From an uncultured Anaerococcus sp. (GTDB lineage Bacteria > Bacillota > Clostridia > Tissierellales > Peptoniphilaceae), in contig URRX01000004.1 of NCBI GenBank assembly GCA_900550345.1, positions 1 through 25,821 of the forward strand: a stretch of DNA of 25,821 bases, written 5' to 3'. The notes beneath the pieces were generated by a model, which was given only the letters and a program-made list of their open reading frames with translations, was not told the origin of the DNA and did not search any database. The first letter of the stretch is position 1. The number at the start of each line of letters is the position of its first letter. Positions 6,166-13,740 of this stretch are shown piece by piece. The position numbers and the translations under genes were made by a program.

Positions 6166-6301
6166 AATGGAATAGAGTACATTCAAGCGAATGGAAAAAG
6201 GGCGGTTCTGAAAAGAACGTGATATAGTCTAATCTTTATAGAAATATAAAGCAGTTCATGAGAGAACGGACACAATCTAGCGAATTGTGTTGAATATAAT
6301 G

Positions 6302-7053
6302 GGAATGAACGCCACTGGATTAAGGGGCGTTTTTTTGATGTGGAAAATGATGATGATATTTTAGCTATAACCACAAATTACAAATGCAATGAATGGCTTG
6401 AAGAATCGGATAGAAAAGTTTTTGAGAGAATGAAAAAGAATAACCCTAGGAGATACCAAGTCGCAGGTCTTGGCAATTGGGGGATTGTTGATGGTCTAGT
6501 CTTTGAGAATTGGCGAGAAGAAAGCTTTGACTTGGAAGATGTTAGGCAATTTCAGTCGGTATTTGGTCTTGACTATGGTTATGTACATGATCCTACGGCT
6601 TTTGTTGTTGCCTTTGTGGATTTTAAAAATCATAAGATTTATATTTGGGACGAATTTTACCAAAAGGCTATGACTAATGAAATGATAGCAAAAAAAATCA
6701 AAAGTTTAGGTTATGAGAAAGAAAAAATTATTGCTGATTCTGCTGAACAAAAAAGTAATGACAGATTAAGAACTTTGGGACTGACAAGAGTTCAAGGGGC
6801 AAAAAAAGGTAAGGATTCTATTATGAATGGGGTTACTTATTTACAGGAATTTGAAATTATTATCCACCCAAAATGTGTAAATTTTCTTACGGAAATAACT
6901 AACTACCAATGGGATAAGGGTAAGTTTGGCAAGAATATTAATAAACCAATTGATGATTTTAACCACCTTTTAGATGCTCTTAGGTATGCAACTGAGGAAT
7001 ATCAATTTGGCAAAGGTGGCACTATTAAACTATTTAAAGGAGGTTTTATTTGA
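6302..7053 (+). CDS. terL: Terminase large subunit, exon 2 (nuclease part)
   Basis: Exon 2 starts with GG, completing the Trp173 codon, and encodes residues 173-422. It opens with WNERHWIKGRFFDV, the family sequence that follows the LSFNP motif. It contains the RNase H-like nuclease that cuts the concatemer: first Asp in VFGLDYG (Asp263), a middle acidic site in IIADSAEQKSND, and the last one in DDFNHLLDALRYA. Taken alone, the piece could be mistaken for a separate gene starting at GTG 6340, but that codon is an internal Val. It overlaps the portal start as TTGA. An AAAGGAGG ribosome binding site for the portal lies in its last codons. Confidence 0.93.
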
Positions 7054-8468
7054 TAAATACAAAAGCAATCGTTGGCGATTTTAAAGAATTTATAATTGAT
7101 AAAGATGACCCTTTGGACTTGAAAAGTTTGGAGGGTTTTATTAATGCTCATAAAAACTTGGTAAGTGAAAGATATGAACCTCTTTTGAATATGTACCAAG
7201 GTAAGCACAATATTTTATTTAGTAACCCGAAACCACTTAATAAGCCTGATAATAAGGTGGTTATGAACTTTGCTAAGTATATTGTTGATACTCTTAATGG
7301 ATATTTTTTAGGTATTCCTATTAAAATCAATCATGAAAGCGAAGATTATATCAACAAGCTTACTGATGTTGCTGATTATAACAATATTGATGATGAGCAA
7401 TACGAACTTGCAAAGGATATGTCTATTTTTGGTGTAGGCTATGAAATGTTGTACCTAGACGAAGAAGCTATTGAAAATATCCTACACGTTAGTCCTTTGG
7501 AAACTTTTGTTATTAGGGACAACTCTATAAGAAAAAAGGTCAGATACGGAGTCCATTATTATTTAGATCAAGATAAAAAATTAAAAGGCACTTTTTCAGA
7601 TGATGAAAAGATTTATTATTTTGAAGAAGGTAAAGACGGACTTTATATTTCCGAGGAATATCCTCATTATTTTGGTTTTTGTCCTATTATTGAATATAGG
7701 GAAAATGAGGAGTGCCAAGCAGCTTTTGAATCGGTTTACACGCTTATTAATCAGATTGATAAGGTTATAAGTGAAAAGGCAAATGATGTTGATTATTTTG
7801 CTGATGCTTATTTAAAGGTTATTGGTGTAGAGTTAAACGAAGAACAGGTCAGATTTTTAAAAGATAATAGGGTTTGGAACTTGTATAAAACAACGAATGA
7901 AGCTGACGGAACTATCCCTGATGTTAATTTTTTACAAAAGCCAGACGCCGACCAAACACAAGAAAATTTACTTGATAGGCTTGAAGAAAAGATTTATCAA
8001 TTATCTATGGTGCCGAACTTATCAGATGAGAACTTTGGAACATCATCGGGAATTGCTTTATCTTATAAACTACAGGGTTTGGATAATCTTTGTAAATCTA
8101 AGGAGCGTAAGTTTACTGCTGGTTTAAATACTAGATATAAATTACTCTGTAATTTGCCAAATTGGGGAGATAAGGAAGCCTACAAGGGAATCACCTATCA
8201 ATTTACTAGAAACGCCCCTAAGAACGTATTAGAAGAAGCACAGGTTGTTAATTCTTTAAATGGATTGGTGAGCAAGGAAACTGGTCTATCTTATTTATCT
8301 ATCGTCGATAATGCCAAAGAAGAAATCGAGAAGATGAAAGAAGAAGATGAGTTTGATACAGATATAAAACACGATCATAGCGACGATTGGAGCATGGAAG
8401 ATGTCAACGACGAGCAAGGAATATTGGAAAAGGCGAGAGTACCAAAATCTTCTGAAATCCAAAAATAG
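7050..8468 (+). CDS. Portal protein (SPP1 gp6-like)
   Basis: The 472-residue protein matches SPP1 gp6-type portals: an N-terminal helix with 'RYEPLLNMYQGKHNIL', the conserved 'NKPDNKVVMNFAKYIVDT' and 'NGYFLGIPI' segments, 'SPLETFVIRD', the stem and wing region with 'INQIDKVISEKANDVDYF', and 'GIALSYKLQGLDN' near the C-terminal third. The portal is the dodecameric ring at one capsid vertex through which TerL pumps DNA and to which connectors attach. Translation starts at TTG 7050 after AAAGGAGG (7036-7043). The 3' end overlaps the next gene by 68 nt, a long overlap often seen between the portal and the gp7-like gene. Confidence 0.93.
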   Translation: MINTKAIVGDFKEFIIDKDDPLDLKSLEGFINAHKNLVSERYEPLLNMYQGKHNILFSNPKPLNKPDNKVVMNFAKYIVDTLNGYFLGIPIKINHESEDYINKLTDVADYNNIDDEQYELAKDMSIFGVGYEMLYLDEEAIENILHVSPLETFVIRDNSIRKKVRYGVHYYLDQDKKLKGTFSDDEKIYYFEEGKDGLYISEEYPHYFGFCPIIEYRENEECQAAFESVYTLINQIDKVISEKANDVDYFADAYLKVIGVELNEEQVRFLKDNRVWNLYKTTNEADGTIPDVNFLQKPDADQTQENLLDRLEEKIYQLSMVPNLSDENFGTSSGIALSYKLQGLDNLCKSKERKFTAGLNTRYKLLCNLPNWGDKEAYKGITYQFTRNAPKNVLEEAQVVNSLNGLVSKETGLSYLSIVDNAKEEIEKMKEEDEFDTDIKHDHSDDWSMEDVNDEQGILEKARVPKSSEIQK

Positions 8469-9321
8469 AGATGAAAGGTTCGTAAAAGAACGAATTGCTT
8501 ATATTTATAACGAGCTTTTAAGAAATATCAATAAAGAAATACAAGGTCAAATTACAAGATTTTCTGATAGCCAAGGAATATCTATAAACGAGGCTAGAAA
8601 GAGAATTGAAAAGGCTGATGTTGAAGATTATAAGTATCTTGCAAAAACTTATGTAAAAGATAAAGATTTTAGTCAGAAAGCCAACCGAGAAATGAAGCTT
8701 TACAATATTACAATGCGACTTAATAGGCTTGAAATGCTTAATCAAATGGTAAGGCTTCACATTATTGGGACTGGTTCAAAAATTGAAAATGAATTACAAG
8801 ACCATTTGATAAAAGGATCTATTGATGAGTACAAACGTCAAGCAAGTATCCTTGGATTAAATGTAAACCGAACAGGAATTGAAAGAAGGGCAAGATTTAT
8901 TGTAAGTCAAGATTATCACAACGCCCATTTTTCCGACAGAGTTTGGCGAGATACGAGAGAATTATCAAGGCGAATTGAAAGAAATATTGAATCTGTTGTA
9001 ATTCAAGGCAAAAATCCTAGAGAGTTTGCAAAAAAACTAAGGGATTTAGTGAGTAAGGATATTAAAAGTATCACCAACGCTACTGAAAGATTAGCTTATA
9101 CAGAAAGTGGTAGAGTATGGATACAAACGCAAATTGAAGCATATAAAGACGGTGGTTATGAGTATTTAGAAATAATGACAGAGCCTACAGCTTGTAGGCA
9201 TTGTAGTCCTCATAATGGGGGTATTGTGAAGATATCAGAAGCGATTGAGGGAGATAATATCCCTTTATGGCATCCTAGGTGTAGGTGTACGACTGTTGCA
9301 CATTTTAAGGAGAATGAATGA
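8401..9321 (+). CDS. Head morphogenesis protein (SPP1 gp7 / Mu F-like)
   Basis: The 306-residue protein begins STTSKEYWKRREYQ, the usual start of this family, which supports ATG 8401 despite its 68-nt overlap with the portal gene. The C-terminal Phage_Mu_F-type region has 'AYTESGRVWIQTQIEAYKD', 'TACRHCSPHNG' and 'LWHPRCRCTTVA', whose Cys and His residues are conserved in the family. In SPP1 gp7 binds the portal, is packaged in small numbers and helps DNA leave the capsid. It is coupled to the following gene by an ATGA overlap. Confidence 0.9.
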   Translation: MSTTSKEYWKRREYQNLLKSKNRDERFVKERIAYIYNELLRNINKEIQGQITRFSDSQGISINEARKRIEKADVEDYKYLAKTYVKDKDFSQKANREMKLYNITMRLNRLEMLNQMVRLHIIGTGSKIENELQDHLIKGSIDEYKRQASILGLNVNRTGIERRARFIVSQDYHNAHFSDRVWRDTRELSRRIERNIESVVIQGKNPREFAKKLRDLVSKDIKSITNATERLAYTESGRVWIQTQIEAYKDGGYEYLEIMTEPTACRHCSPHNGGIVKISEAIEGDNIPLWHPRCRCTTVAHFKENE

Positions 9322-9557
9322 AAGATAGTAATAAAGGATTAAGTTTATCAAGTTTTCTTACAATTTTATTTATAATACTTAAACTTACTGGAGTTATAGA
9401 TTGGTCATGGTTTTGGGTCTTAAGCCCAGCCATAATACCCTTATTATTAGTCATAATAATTGTAGGAGTGTCGATGGAAGTTATCGAACACTTAAAAGAA
9501 GAAGACTATATATCAATAATCAAACAGATTGAAAACTTTTATAAAGATGAAAAATAG
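9318..9557 (+). CDS. Small two-segment membrane protein
   Basis: The 79-residue protein starts at ATG 9318, 5 nt after AAGGAG, overlapping the previous stop. It has two hydrophobic segments (SFLTILFIILKLTGVIDW and WVLSPAIIPLLLVIIIVGV) and a charged cytoplasmic-type tail. The 'LKLTGVIDWSWFWVLSP' sequence is typical of small phage proteins often labelled 'transmembrane Fragile-X-F'-like. Their function is unknown. Its place between head genes, rather than in the lysis module, argues against a holin. Confidence 0.75.
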   Translation: MKDSNKGLSLSSFLTILFIILKLTGVIDWSWFWVLSPAIIPLLLVIIIVGVSMEVIEHLKEEDYISIIKQIENFYKDEK

Positions 9558-9583
9558 TATGAAGAAAATTTTGAAAATTGATT

Positions 9584-9844
9584 ATGAAACTAACAATAAA
9601 ATATTGTCCAAAACTACCAGAAAGAAAATGGTTACTTAAAAGAGAGGGCGGTGCTTATGAGCAACACGCCCATTTTTTGTGCAAGAAAGATGCTTTAAAT
9701 GTTAGAAGGTTAATAGATAGCAATAAGTATCCATACAACAAGAAATACAAAATAGCAATGCAAAGGATACTGACAGAAGAAGAATTTAAAAAGCTTGATA
9801 AAAAGCAAAGATACTACAATGTAAACAAAGGAATAAAACATTAA
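9584..9844 (+). CDS. Small basic phage protein (86 aa), unknown
   Basis: The protein is lysine-rich and begins MKLTIKYCPKL; TTG 9578 two codons upstream is an alternative start. Neither start has a clear ribosome binding site, unusual for this window. A central 'KREGGAYEQHAHFLCKKDA' with two His and a Cys is followed by basic helices (RYKIA-type, RILTEEEFKKLDKKQRYYNV). I believe similar small proteins occur in clostridial phages but cannot name a family. It is followed at once by a strong terminator. A nucleic-acid-binding role is possible from charge alone. Confidence 0.65.
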   Translation: MKLTIKYCPKLPERKWLLKREGGAYEQHAHFLCKKDALNVRRLIDSNKYPYNKKYKIAMQRILTEEEFKKLDKKQRYYNVNKGIKH

Positions 9845-9848
9845 AACT

Positions 9849-9878
9849 AAGCGGGCAGGAGTATGCCCGCTTTTTTTT
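9849..9878 (+). terminator. Intrinsic terminator before the scaffold gene
   Basis: AAGCGGGCA (9849-9857) pairs with TGCCCGCTT (9864-9872) around a 6-nt loop and is followed by eight T. It is GC-rich and perfect. I find no convincing promoter in the 72 nt before the scaffold gene, so late transcripts may read through it or be anti-terminated. Confidence 0.85.
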
Positions 9879-9950
9879 ATTGTCCAAGCTTTAATGACGT
9901 TAAACTTTAAGGATAGTTAAGCATTACAACTTTAAATTATGGAGGTAAAT

Positions 9951-10538
9951 ATGGCAGACGAAAATAAAAACCAAGTTGAAGAAACAACAGAAGAAATCGA
10001 AGAAACAAAAGAAAAAAAGGCTGAGAATAAAGAGCCTGAAAAGAAATATTCTGATGAACAAGTAGACGAAATTATCAAGGAAAAGAAAGCTAAATGGCAA
10101 AAGCAACAAGATGAAAAAATAAAAGAGCTTGAAGAAGCCAGAAAGCTTGAAAAAATGAATGAAGATGAAAAGTTGAAGTACGAACTCGACAAGTACAAAA
10201 GAGAGCTTGAAGAGTACAAGCAAAGGGAAAATCAATCAGCAATGGCAAAGGTTGCTAAAAATATGTTGATTGAGGAAGGCTTCAATATTTCAGATGATCT
10301 CGTGAATAATCTTATAACTGATGAGGCGGAAACTACAAAAGAAAATGTGAAAGATTTTGCAGGTATGCTCAAAGACTTGGTGGAAAAAGAAGTAAACGAA
10401 AGACTGAAGGGCAAAAGTCCAGAAGTTAAAAAGACAGGTGTTAAGTCAAGCCAAAGTCAAAGAAGTGAAATTTATGGAATAAAGGACTCTGTCAAAAGAC
10501 GTGAGGCAATGCTTAATAACCCAGAATTATTTAATTAG
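9951..10538 (+). CDS. Capsid scaffolding protein (DUF4355-like)
   Basis: The 195-residue protein is highly charged and largely coiled coil (Glu/Lys-rich from residue 5 to about 95, including EYKQREN), with a C-terminal region ending 'RREAMLNNPELFN'. The layout matches DUF4355 phage scaffolding proteins, encoded just upstream of the major capsid gene. Scaffolds guide procapsid assembly and then leave or are degraded. An in-frame ATG at 9939 overlaps the GGAGGT ribosome binding site (9941-9946), so ATG 9951 is the proper start. Confidence 0.88.
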   Translation: MADENKNQVEETTEEIEETKEKKAENKEPEKKYSDEQVDEIIKEKKAKWQKQQDEKIKELEEARKLEKMNEDEKLKYELDKYKRELEEYKQRENQSAMAKVAKNMLIEEGFNISDDLVNNLITDEAETTKENVKDFAGMLKDLVEKEVNERLKGKSPEVKKTGVKSSQSQRSEIYGIKDSVKRREAMLNNPELFN

Positions 10539-10547
10539 GAGGAAATT

Positions 10548-11438
10548 ATGGCAGTATTAGAAAATACAATGAATGCAAGCAACTATTTACAAGTTGCAGA
10601 CCAAGATTTTGTAAATGTATTTGGAAATCAAATCGAATCTTTACAAGAAATGTTGGGGATACAAAGAGCTACAAAAATGAATATAGGGGATACTATTAAA
10701 ACCTATAAATCATCTGTAACACTTGCTGATGGAAAAGTTGCGGCAGGAGATGTTATCCCTCTTTCTACAACAAAAAGAGAGCCAGACCAAACTTATACTT
10801 TGGAATATAACAAGTACAGAAAGTTAGTGCCAGCAGAGGAAATCCAAAAAAGAGGATTTGCAGTTGCAGTTGCAGACACAGACGACTTAATGACAAGACA
10901 AATGCAAGAAAATATAAGAAATGATTTATTTACCCAAGTTAAATCTACTAAGAAAACAGCAGACGCTTTTGGGGTTCAAGATGGATTTGCTAAGGCTTGG
11001 GGAAATGTTAATACAGCATTTGCAGGAGAAGGGGCAGGAACTATTGTTTTTGTAAATCCTTTAGATGTATCTGATTATTTATCTAAACAAAATATATCAG
11101 TTCAAACTGCGTTTGGTTTAACTTATTTAACAAACTTTATGAATACAACAGTAACTATTGTTACTAGCCAAATACCAAAAGGCACAATGTATGCAACAGC
11201 ACCAGAAAACTTAAATCTTGCTTATGCAAATGTATCTGGTGGAGAAATCGGCAAGGCTGGATTTGGATTTACAACTGATACAACAGGAATAATCGGGATC
11301 ACAAGGGAAGTTGAAAAAGACAGAATGTCTGTATCAACTTATGCTATGTATGCAATCAAATTATTTGCTGAAAGAACTGACGGAGTATTTAAATTTAATA
11401 TTAAAGAAGCACCAAAAGAAGCAACTCCAGCAGCATAG
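10548..11438 (+). CDS. Major capsid protein
   Basis: The 296-residue protein starts at ATG 10548 after AGGAGG. It begins 'LENTMNASNYLQVADQDFVN', contains 'REPDQTYTLEYNKYRKLVPAEEIQ', 'GTIVFVNPLDVSDYL' and 'YAMYAIKLFAERTDGVFKFN'. These are typical of a phage major capsid protein group with the HK97-like fold found in Gram-positive phages. It lies directly after the scaffold and before the connectors, where the coat gene belongs. The tail EAPKEATPAA is Pro/Ala-rich and may be flexible. Confidence 0.88.
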   Translation: MAVLENTMNASNYLQVADQDFVNVFGNQIESLQEMLGIQRATKMNIGDTIKTYKSSVTLADGKVAAGDVIPLSTTKREPDQTYTLEYNKYRKLVPAEEIQKRGFAVAVADTDDLMTRQMQENIRNDLFTQVKSTKKTADAFGVQDGFAKAWGNVNTAFAGEGAGTIVFVNPLDVSDYLSKQNISVQTAFGLTYLTNFMNTTVTIVTSQIPKGTMYATAPENLNLAYANVSGGEIGKAGFGFTTDTTGIIGITREVEKDRMSVSTYAMYAIKLFAERTDGVFKFNIKEAPKEATPAA

Positions 11439-11455
11439 AAAAATAGGTGGTGAGT

Positions 11456-11788
11456 ATGGATAATTTTAAAATGTATGAAAATTTAATAGGAGATATTGAT
11501 AAGGACTTGATACAGTCAATCGAAGATTTGCAAAAAGCAAAAATGATTGATGTAATGAGTCCTTTTTTAGTCCTAAAAGAAATACCTGACGAGCTTAATT
11601 ATATTCTTGTAGAACTCACCATCTTTAGATTCAACAAAATAGGTTCTGAGGGAATGACGAGTGAATCTAAGACAGCAGGAACTGAATCCTATGACCCAAA
11701 TTATGAAGATAAGCTACTTAACAAGTGCATTGACTATGCAAAAAAATCTAGTGGCCTACAAGCCAAATGGGGAGTGAAGCTCTTATGA
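11456..11788 (+). CDS. Head-tail connector protein
   Basis: ATG 11456 is 5 nt after AGGTGG (11445-11450), so the in-frame GTG at 11447, inside that site, is not used. The 110-residue protein is helical (DLIQSIEDLQKAKMIDVM, ELNYILVELTIFRFNKIG) with 'GMTSESKTAGTESYD' before a last helix. That arrangement, small and helical with an 'RFNxxGxEGMxSE' stretch, fits the gp15/gp6-type adaptor that sits under the portal. Position just after the capsid gene agrees. Confidence 0.78.
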   Translation: MDNFKMYENLIGDIDKDLIQSIEDLQKAKMIDVMSPFLVLKEIPDELNYILVELTIFRFNKIGSEGMTSESKTAGTESYDPNYEDKLLNKCIDYAKKSSGLQAKWGVKLL

Positions 11789-12078
11789 GATTTGATACAA
11801 AAGTTATTTTTATCAAAAAGGGAGAGGAAAGATATAACCCTCAAATTGGCGGTATGGAAGCTACAGAAACAAGGGAAATAAAATATTGCTCTTATAGGTC
11901 GGTGAGCCTCAAAGAACAAAACGAATTATTTTCTAAAGTTGATGTTGGTGCTATTAGTTTGGTAGTTAAGGGAAAAAGTCCTGACTATGATTATGTAATT
12001 TTGAATGATAAAAAATACAAGGTTTTAGCCAAGGAAGATTTTAGGCAAAAGACAGGATATGTAGTGGGGGAAATATGA
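11785..12078 (+). CDS. Head closure / head-tail joining protein
   Basis: ATG 11785 overlaps the preceding stop (ATGA) and follows GGGGAG at about 11769. The 97-residue protein is beta-rich: 'RFDTKVIFIKKGEERYNP', a 'YCSYRSVSLKEQNELF' segment and 'DYVILNDKKYKVLAKEDFRQ'. This is the pattern of SPP1 gp16-like stopper proteins that close the connector after packaging and dock the tail. The assignment rests on fold pattern and gene order more than on motifs. Confidence 0.72.
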   Translation: MRFDTKVIFIKKGEERYNPQIGGMEATETREIKYCSYRSVSLKEQNELFSKVDVGAISLVVKGKSPDYDYVILNDKKYKVLAKEDFRQKTGYVVGEI

Positions 12079-12431
12079 AGATATCTATAAAAGGTACTGA
12101 TTTATTGACTAAGCACTTATCCCAAATAAAAGACCTTGAATTTGCAAGAAAAACTGTTAAAAAGCATGGGGCAAAGTTACAAAAGACAATGAAAGATAAT
12201 GCCACACCAGAAAAAATCTTTGTTAAAGGATATTCTCACGGAGATACTAAAAGATCTATAGGATTAGAAACAATCGATAGTGGATTGACTGTTGTTGTAG
12301 CTCCTAATACTGAGTATGCAGCCTATGTTGAGTATGGGACAAGATACATGGAGGCAGAACCTTTTGTTAAGCCTGCTTTAGACAGTGTAGAAAGTGGATT
12401 TATAGAAGATTTAGAAAAGATGGATAAGTGA
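12075..12431 (+). CDS. HK97 gp10-like tail completion protein
   Basis: The 118-residue protein has the family's hallmark C-terminal half: 'VVVAPNTEYAAYVEYGTRYM' followed by 'EAEPFVKPALDS'. HK97-gp10-like proteins attach the tail to the connector (tail completion or tail terminator-adjacent role). ATG 12075 overlaps the previous stop. The ribosome binding site is GTGGGGG just upstream. Confidence 0.88.
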   Translation: MKISIKGTDLLTKHLSQIKDLEFARKTVKKHGAKLQKTMKDNATPEKIFVKGYSHGDTKRSIGLETIDSGLTVVVAPNTEYAAYVEYGTRYMEAEPFVKPALDSVESGFIEDLEKMDK

Positions 12432-12796
12432 TGAACCAAGAAATATATGATCTAATTTTTAAAAGAATACAGGATTTAGGGTATGACTGTTACCCCTTTT
12501 TACCAAAAGAGGGAACGGCATACCCTTTTGTTGTATTAGGAGAGGTTGACCTTAAACCGAAAGCCACTAAGTCTTTTTCTTTGGGTCAGGCCTCTATTTT
12601 TATACACATATGGACAAAAAAAGAATCGAGAAAAGAATGCGAAACAATGTGCCAAAAGATTGGTTTAGCTTGCCACAAGTTTACAAGTCCTCATATATGG
12701 ATTTTGCTTGATGGATCTACAAGAGTTTTAGCTGATAATTCGACCAACGAAACCCTTTGGCATGGAGTTTTGAATTTAACTTATAAATTTTATTAA
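12431..12796 (+). CDS. DUF3168-like tail terminator/minor tail component
   Basis: The protein (121 residues from ATG 12431; a GTG at 12428 would add one) has 'YPFVVLGEVDLKPKATKSFS', 'ASIFIHIWTKKESRKECETM' and a C-terminal 'HGVLNLTYKFY'. This is the DUF3168/tail-terminator pattern: small proteins forming a ring at the head-proximal end of the tail. Its place just before the major tail protein fits. Five Cys residues are more than usual for such a protein. Confidence 0.78.
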   Translation: MNQEIYDLIFKRIQDLGYDCYPFLPKEGTAYPFVVLGEVDLKPKATKSFSLGQASIFIHIWTKKESRKECETMCQKIGLACHKFTSPHIWILLDGSTRVLADNSTNETLWHGVLNLTYKFY

Positions 12797-12807
12797 GGAG
12801 TGAAAAA

Positions 12808-13329
12808 ATGATAAAAGCAATCTATGGAAAAGATAAAATCTTGATGTTTAGACTTTTAGAAAATGCTACAAAAGAAAAAGCTACAAAATTAGCTTTGCAA
12901 ACTGAACATACTTTATCATACGAAAACAACGTTGATACTACTCAAACAAAAGACGGAGCTATTACATCTAATGGTGGAATTGAAGTGTCTTTGGAAATAA
13001 ACGCTATTGCAAGCCATGATGAAGTAAATGAAATGCTAAAGAAATCTGTAATTGAGCAAAAAGTATTGGAATGTTGGGAAATAGACTTGGCAGGAGAAGC
13101 ACAAGAAGGTAAATATCCTGCAAAATATATGCAAGGAAAACTTGAATCTTGGGAAATGCCAGCAAATGTTGAAGATTTAGCTGAAATATCTACAACAATG
13201 AAAATAGACGGAATACCACAAGATGGATTTGCAACTATAAGCAAAGATCAAGAAAAAGCAATTTTATATGCTTTTAGAGATGTAACTATTTTTGATGAAA
13301 AGGCAGAAAGTACAGAAGGACACGCATAA
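12808..13329 (+). CDS. Major tail protein (TP901-1 type)
   Basis: The 173-residue protein starts at ATG 12808 after AAGGAGTG. It begins 'MIKAIYGKDKILMFRLLEN', has 'SYENNVDTTQTKDGAITSNG' and 'EVSLEINAIASHDEVNEML', and later 'YMQGKLESWEMPANVEDLAE', all characteristic of the TP901-1 family of tail tube proteins. These stack as hexamers into the long tail tube around the tape measure. There is no C-terminal Ig-like decoration. Its last codons lie in a terminator-like hairpin. Confidence 0.9.
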   Translation: MIKAIYGKDKILMFRLLENATKEKATKLALQTEHTLSYENNVDTTQTKDGAITSNGGIEVSLEINAIASHDEVNEMLKKSVIEQKVLECWEIDLAGEAQEGKYPAKYMQGKLESWEMPANVEDLAEISTTMKIDGIPQDGFATISKDQEKAILYAFRDVTIFDEKAESTEGHA

Positions 13330-13340
13330 GTGTCCTTTTT
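13316..13340 (+). terminator. Terminator-like hairpin overlapping the tail-protein stop
   Basis: AAGGACAC (13316-13323) pairs with GTGTCCTT (13330-13337) around GCATAA, and T follows. The stop TAA (13327-13329) lies in the loop. This could reduce transcription of the chaperone and tape measure genes relative to the abundantly needed tube protein. Confidence 0.7.
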
Positions 13341-13365
13341 ATTTTATAAATTTTAAGGAGAATAT

Positions 13366-13740
13366 ATGAATTTAACAATAAATGGAAATGATTATGAATT
13401 AAATTTTGGACTTAAATTTTGTAGAGAAATCTCTAAAAATAGATCAAAAAATGCAAATGGCATTGATATTAGATTGGGGATTGAAAATGCTACAACTGCT
13501 TTATATACAGGTGATGTTTTAATTTTGCCAGAACTTATAAAGGCATCTACTGCAACTTTTGATAAAAAACCAAGCGATAAGGATATTGAAGAATTTCTAG
13601 ACACTCATGAAGATTTAGGAAAGTTGTGTGATGATTTTTTAGAGCAATTGAAAACTCAATCAGCGACCAAGAAGAAAGCCTTGCAAGTATGGGAGAGCAT
13701 GAAGAAAGCGGAAAAGATAGAGGAAAAGAAGAACAAATAG
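13366..13740 (+). CDS. Tail assembly chaperone, first frame (lambda gpG-like)
   Basis: The 124-residue protein begins 'MNLTINGNDYELNFGLKFCR' and continues 'LYTGDVLILPELIKASTAT', matching Gram-positive tail assembly chaperones (TAC_12-like). It ends in a Lys/Glu-rich tail. These proteins coat the tape measure during tail assembly and are absent from the finished tail. The start at ATG 13366 has AAGGAG 9 nt upstream. By analogy with lambda G/GT, a fraction of ribosomes should shift into the -1 frame to add the next ORF. Confidence 0.87.
   Translation: MNLTINGNDYELNFGLKFCREISKNRSKNANGIDIRLGIENATTALYTGDVLILPELIKASTATFDKKPSDKDIEEFLDTHEDLGKLCDDFLEQLKTQSATKKKALQVWESMKKAEKIEEKKNK
13635..13641 (+). 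promoter_or_regulatory. Putative -1 ribosomal frameshift site T TTT TTA
   Basis: In the frame of the first chaperone the codons read GAT TTT TTA, giving the canonical X XXY YYZ heptamer T TTT TTA. The -1 frame is closed by TGA at 13632-13634, immediately before the heptamer, and is then open to 14111. A small stem, ATTGA (13647-13651) with TCAAT (13656-13660), begins 5 nt downstream. No other canonical heptamer occurs before the first frame's stop at 13740. Confidence 0.65.

Larger units (their letters stand above)
5355..6301 (+). ncRNA. Group I self-splicing intron in terL (947 nt)
   Basis: The 5' exon ends CCGT and pairs with GCGG at 5365-5368, giving the U-G pair of P1 at the splice site. 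The intron ends in G at 6301. Core elements are visible: P4 (TTCGGT 5405-5410 with ACCGAG 5430-5435), P5 (CCC 5416-5418 with GGG 5422-5424), P7 (GACTA after the ORF at about 6124-6128 with TAGTC 6225-6229 in GATATAGTCT), and P9 (CTTTATA/TATAAAG 6234-6251 with a GAAA tetraloop). Further hairpins are at 6205-6218 (GAAA loop), 6254-6267 and 6270-6290. The endonuclease ORF fills the P6 loop. The layout suggests subgroup IA; that subgroup call is tentative. Confidence 0.93.

Noticed and set aside
5355..6301. Intein, insertion sequence, frameshift or group II intron as the cause of the terL split
   Set aside because: The frame closes at once with TAA, so it is not an intein. There are no terminal repeats or transposase, no reverse transcriptase or group II ends (GTGYG), and 947 nt is no simple frameshift. 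The group I core pairings fit.
6340..7053. Separate gene starting at GTG 6340
   Set aside because: The codon is an internal Val of spliced TerL, without a ribosome binding site, and conserved terL sequence continues upstream to 6302.
7897..8127. Plus-strand ORF of 76 codons within the portal gene
   Set aside because: It is an out-of-frame shadow of the portal coding sequence.
9559..9639. 26-codon ORF starting at ATG 9559
   Set aside because: No ribosome binding site and out of frame with the more convincing 9584 gene; kept only as a possible leader in the findings.
9924..10235. Minus-strand ORFs rich in Phe, Leu and Ser opposite the scaffold
   Set aside because: They are mirror images of the Glu/Lys-rich scaffold coiled coil, not genes.
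13714..13740. Alternative frameshift at the A-rich stretch near the end of the first chaperone ORF
   Set aside because: The codons GAA AAG and AAG AAC do not make an X XXY YYZ heptamer in the zero frame; T TTT TTA at 13635 does.
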